Below are positions 61,192-64,000 of a DNA stretch of 64,000 bases, piece after piece. The DNA is from Candidatus Woesearchaeota archaeon. GTDB lineage: Archaea; Nanobdellota; Nanobdellia; Woesearchaeales; ARS49. Both the position numbers and the translations under genes were made by a program. Within the stretch, counting starts at the first letter, position 1; each line of letters begins with the position of its first letter. The stretch covers positions 1-64,000 of the forward strand of contig JAGVZE010000007.1 in assembly GCA_018302815.1 (NCBI GenBank), given 5' to 3'. Under the pieces are notes generated by a model, which ran no database searches, was not told the origin of the DNA, and worked only from the letters and a program-made list of their open reading frames with translations.

Positions 61192-61690
61192 TTCCGGCAC
61201 GCAAAGCGTACTTATGAGGCACAACAAACTTCTCCTTTCCACTCAGGATAGTTCGCAAAAAACCAATCTTCTCAACCCTGCCTGAAACGTGCCCAATACT
61301 AACAGCAGTTCCCTTAACTTTCAACAACTTTTTACGCAAAAGAACGTACGCCACAAGATTAGGAACAACATCACGCACGCTAAGCAACAAGCCAACCAAC
61401 AAGACAACACCAAGTATCAAACCCACAATCTCAAGCACAAACCTTGCCATATCAAACTGCTGAAGGACGATGATCACAGTTATCGCCTGAATCAATCTTT
61501 CAACCACAATGCCGACTTCAACGCTCCAAGGATGAAAACCCGCGCTCTTCAAAATAGCGTTAAGCTCAGCTTCCTTTAAAATAAAACCAACAAGCCTGCC
61601 CACAAGCCTAGCTATCAACAAACCAGCAATCAAAGTCACAAAAGCGACCTCGAATTTACTCACTACAGACCATATCGCCACCAAATCCAT
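61169..61690 (-). CDS. Small MscS-like membrane protein
   Basis: The 173-residue protein has three membrane helices (FVTLIAGLLIARLVGRLVGF, LIQAITVIIVLQQF, VGLILGVVLLVGLLLSV) and a C-terminal beta part with GTAVSIGHVSGRVEKIGF and EKFVVPHKYA. The pore-helix and beta-domain pattern is like MscS, but the protein is shorter than usual. The upstream frame continues over the Drg gene, so ATG 61690 is used. It diverges from the Drg gene. Confidence 0.7.
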   Translation of the reverse strand: MDLVAIWSVVSKFEVAFVTLIAGLLIARLVGRLVGFILKEAELNAILKSAGFHPWSVEVGIVVERLIQAITVIIVLQQFDMARFVLEIVGLILGVVLLVGLLLSVRDVVPNLVAYVLLRKKLLKVKGTAVSIGHVSGRVEKIGFLRTILSGKEKFVVPHKYALRAGIKPIRED

Positions 61691-61787
61691 ATACTCATAG
61701 AGAATATCGCTTGTTATAAAGCTTTTTATAGACCTGCGCAAAAAGACGTAATATAGACAAACATTCCAAGATAAAGACAAATCTACC

Positions 61788-62885
61788 ATGGCCGACGAAC
61801 ACTCAAAAATAAAAGATCTCGAAGCCCAGATGAGCACTGCCAAGTACAACAAGGCGACAGAACACTGGTTCGGACTGCTCAAAAGCCAAATAGCCAAGCT
61901 ACGCGAAAAAATAGAGAAAAAACAGGCAGGCAAAGGCGGCGGAGAAGGATGGTTCGTCAAACGAACCGGAAACGCAAGCGTCATCATGGTAGGCTTTCCA
62001 TCAGTAGGAAAGTCCACACTACTCAACACATTATGCGGAACACAAAGCAAAACCGCAGCCTACGAATTCACAACATTAACCTGCATTCCAGGAACGCTCT
62101 GCCATCGCAACGCCAAAATCCAAATCCTCGACGTCCCCGGAATCCTAGAAGGCGCGGCATCAGGCAGAGGACGCGGAAAAGAAGTACTAGCCATGGCGCG
62201 CAACTCAAACCTAGTCCTATTCATAATAGAAGCAATGCACCCAGAACATCTCCCACTGCTAAAAAAAGAAGTGCGCGATGTCGGCATTCGACTCGCAGAA
62301 CAAAAACCGGACGTCAAACTCGTAAAGAAATCAAAAGACGGCCTATCAATCCACAGCACTGTGAAGCTGACCAAAGTCAGCAGAGAAACACTAGAAGCAA
62401 TCCTCAAGGAATTTCGAATAATGAACGCCGACATCGTGATTAGGAACGACATAGACATCGACCAGTTCATCGACGCCATAGAAGGAAACAGAAGCTACGT
62501 CAAACATCTAGTATGCATCAGCAAAGCAGACCTTCTAAACGTACACCAGAAAAAAGATTTACGCGAAAGATTCCCCGGCGCAGTATTCGTCAGCGCAGAG
62601 AAAAAAACAGGAGTTGAAGACCTCAAAGACGCAATATTCGACCAGCTCAACTTCCTACGAGTATACCTAAAAGAAATCAACCACAAACCAGACATGGACG
62701 AACCCATGATACTCACACGCCCAGCAACACTCAAAACAGTCTGCGAACACATCCACCGAGACTTCACAAAAAAATTCAAATACGCAAGAATCTGGGGCAA
62801 ATCAGCCAAATTCGAAGGCCAAGTATTCAAAAACCTCGAAAAAGAATTATTGGATTCGGATGTCGTGGAAATACATTTACGGTAG
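61788..62885 (+). CDS. Drg-type developmentally regulated GTPase (Rbg family)
   Basis: The 365-residue protein has a Lys-rich N-terminus, a G-domain with MVGFPSVGKSTLLNTL, EFTTLTCIPG, DVPGILEGAASGRGRGKEVL and SKADLL (NKxD place), and an S5D2L insert. The TGS domain is at the end (LKTVCEHIHRDFTKKFKYAR). These GTPases bind translating ribosomes. A GACGG tract follows directly. Confidence 0.92.
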   Translation: MADEHSKIKDLEAQMSTAKYNKATEHWFGLLKSQIAKLREKIEKKQAGKGGGEGWFVKRTGNASVIMVGFPSVGKSTLLNTLCGTQSKTAAYEFTTLTCIPGTLCHRNAKIQILDVPGILEGAASGRGRGKEVLAMARNSNLVLFIIEAMHPEHLPLLKKEVRDVGIRLAEQKPDVKLVKKSKDGLSIHSTVKLTKVSRETLEAILKEFRIMNADIVIRNDIDIDQFIDAIEGNRSYVKHLVCISKADLLNVHQKKDLRERFPGAVFVSAEKKTGVEDLKDAIFDQLNFLRVYLKEINHKPDMDEPMILTRPATLKTVCEHIHRDFTKKFKYARIWGKSAKFEGQVFKNLEKELLDSDVVEIHLR

Positions 62886-62965
62886 GGCGGAAGACGGCTG
62901 GACGGACGATGGCGGGACGGCTTGACGGCACGAAGGTAGGACGGATGACTGCGGGACGGCTGTTT
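62886..62965 (+). repeat. GACGG-rich intergenic tract 6
   Basis: About six GACGG words in 80 bases, starting at the stop of the Drg gene and ending before the next + strand gene. Confidence 0.7.
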
Positions 62966-63055
62966 GAATGCCTGCAGCGAGTGTTTTGTCGCGGCTTTTT
63001 CTTTTGACAATACAAGATAGGAATCTTTATAATCCGTTTGAACTTTTTATTTTTC

Positions 63056-63583
63056 ATGGATAAAGACAGCATTGAAGCAGAATTGGCACAAATCGTTCAA
63101 AAACTCATAGAAGCATTCATTCTTTTCAAACCCAGAGAGAAAAAATCGTTTTTGGACCGCGATCCGCAAATGAACTATTTCGACAAGGAGTATCTAACCG
63201 AGCTCGTTAAGAAAAAAGTGCGTGTGGCGGAATACCTTAAAAAAAGAGTTCCTCCCGACAACGAAGAAACACAATTTCGTCAAGTGATGCGGGGAAGAAT
63301 AAACGTCATCGTACTGGATCTTAAGAGTTTATCAAAACAATTCTCTTCTGATGTGGCGCTTCGCGCCGCTGAATTGCTAAAGGACGCGGTCAACACAATG
63401 GAAGAATGCGAATTCGTCATCGACAACGAAGAATTGTTCGAACTTTGCGAAAAATACGAGTTCGCAGACATGCTCGATGGAAGCGCACCAATAGAATACC
63501 ACAATAGACGAAATGAAATCCTGCGCCTGCTTTTGGAAGCGCAAAAAAGCTTCAAACAACTCATGGCAATGACGAGCGCATAA
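63056..63583 (+). CDS. Hypothetical helical protein, 175 residues
   Basis: The product begins MDKDSIEAELAQIVQKLIEA and is nearly all helical (YFDKEYLTELVKKKVRVAEY, DVALRAAELLKDAVNTMEEC). It has no membrane segment or known motif. The ATG at 63056 is preceded by A/T-rich DNA with TTTATAATCC about 30 bases upstream. Confidence 0.6.
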   Translation: MDKDSIEAELAQIVQKLIEAFILFKPREKKSFLDRDPQMNYFDKEYLTELVKKKVRVAEYLKKRVPPDNEETQFRQVMRGRINVIVLDLKSLSKQFSSDVALRAAELLKDAVNTMEECEFVIDNEELFELCEKYEFADMLDGSAPIEYHNRRNEILRLLLEAQKSFKQLMAMTSA

Positions 63584-63782
63584 ATCTCACGTCAGTTAAT
63601 TCTCATCAAAAGATTTAAATAGCGCGTTTTCAACAGTTTTATCATGCAATTACCGAGTGATTGTTTTTGGCGTTAATGGTCAGTTTCAATTAGATTTCAA
63701 TTTCTCAAAAAATGCATCCGGAATCTGGCGCAGCTGTATTTCTCAACTTTGATTCAACAGCACAACAAACTCGGAGGATATC

Positions 63783-64000
63783 ATGAGAACAGCATTAATC
63801 ATCAACGGAATAGTAATTGAACCAAGCGAAACATATTACGCGCAAGAGCGATACTTTGGCATAGAAGGAAAAGTAATCGGCGTTGAAGGGCAAAACCTAG
63901 TGATGGGGCCAGCTAGCGTCGTTGACTTACGCCAAATGCTTTCAGTCTGCATGCCATACGGATCGTCTGAATTCATAGAAGAAGTTGAAGTCGCGCGCTA
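63783..64000 (+). CDS. Partial hypothetical protein (C-terminus beyond window)
   Basis: The frame starts at an ATG with CGGAGG 8 bases before it and runs off the right edge. It begins MRTALIINGIVIEPSETYYA, QERYFGIEGKVIGVEGQ, a beta-strand-rich pattern. No family is recognised from 72 residues. In the preceding 63584-63782 stretch I see no gene. Confidence 0.55.
   Translation, partial: MRTALIINGIVIEPSETYYAQERYFGIEGKVIGVEGQNLVMGPASVVDLRQMLSVCMPYGSSEFIEEVEVAR

Noticed and set aside
61691-62050. N-terminal extension of the MscS-like gene
   Set aside because: It is antisense to the Drg GTPase, Ser/Pro-rich and lacks membrane character; ATG 61690 gives a sensible start.
16960-62965. GACGG tracts as CRISPR arrays
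   Set aside because: Repeat words are 5-8 bases at irregular spacing, with no constant repeat-spacer period and no cas genes.

Overview
The window comes from an archaeon, probably a DPANN-type one (Woesearchaeota/Nanoarchaeota-like; the lineage is inferred from gene families only). Archaeal markers are archaeal leucyl-tRNA synthetase, ABCE1 with its ferredoxin domain, release factor aRF1, ribosomal protein L37Ae, RNA polymerase subunit Rpo12, prefoldin beta, UPF0147, a Drg-type GTPase, archaeal YchF/Ygr210-type GTPase, SecF-SecD, a TrmB regulator, a 7S SRP RNA and a lone 5S rRNA gene. Many genes have a TATA box 20-35 bases before the start; some also have a Shine-Dalgarno sequence.

Layout. 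1-2.1 kb: a partial Rossmann-type protein and a string of overlapping small ORFs ending in a metallo-beta-lactamase-like protein without its metal site. 2.2-20.8 kb: SRP RNA, C-N hydrolase, SDR, leuS, an FHA protein, tRNA-Cys, DoxX, MscS, trmI, a HEEYGH protein, ABCE1, peroxiredoxin, TspO and several small membrane or DNA-binding proteins. 20.9-24.3 kb: a four-gene overlapping operon (PqqD-like protein with a peptide-like tail, HPr-kinase-like protein, glycosyltransferase, nucleotidyltransferase) that resembles peptide-modification clusters. 24.3-34.4 kb: an accessory island ending at tRNA-Thr next to a tyrosine recombinase. It holds a PD-(D/E)XK protein, an OB-fold protein, an AbiE-like toxin-antitoxin pair with a duplicated 30-bp operator, an AT-rich exonuclease VII pair (large subunit with an N-terminal HRDC domain), a Panacea-like/PIN-like pair and degenerate repeats. 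34.5-46.3 kb: a coiled-coil protein, SET protein, paired membrane-anchored paralogs, DHH-like protein, TrmB, Bro-N protein, M50 protease, SecFD, a short NFACT protein and 5S rRNA. 46.5-64 kb: ABC exporter, sugar epimerase, a GGDEF protein, YchF-like GTPase, three tandem DPANN-type paralogs, aRF1, a 965-residue unknown, NUDIX, HAD, the L37Ae-Rpo12-prefoldin-UPF0147 operon and a Drg GTPase.

Two unexplained patterns stand out. First, at three loci (tRNA-Cys, the YchF-like GTPase and the recombinase itself) an intact gene is followed by inserted DNA and then by a second copy of the gene's own 3' end. At the first two loci the insert is the same ~130-base element with three hairpins, one of which keeps its shape while its sequence differs. 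Second, six intergenic regions carry tracts rich in GACGG, always on the + strand whichever way the neighbouring genes point.
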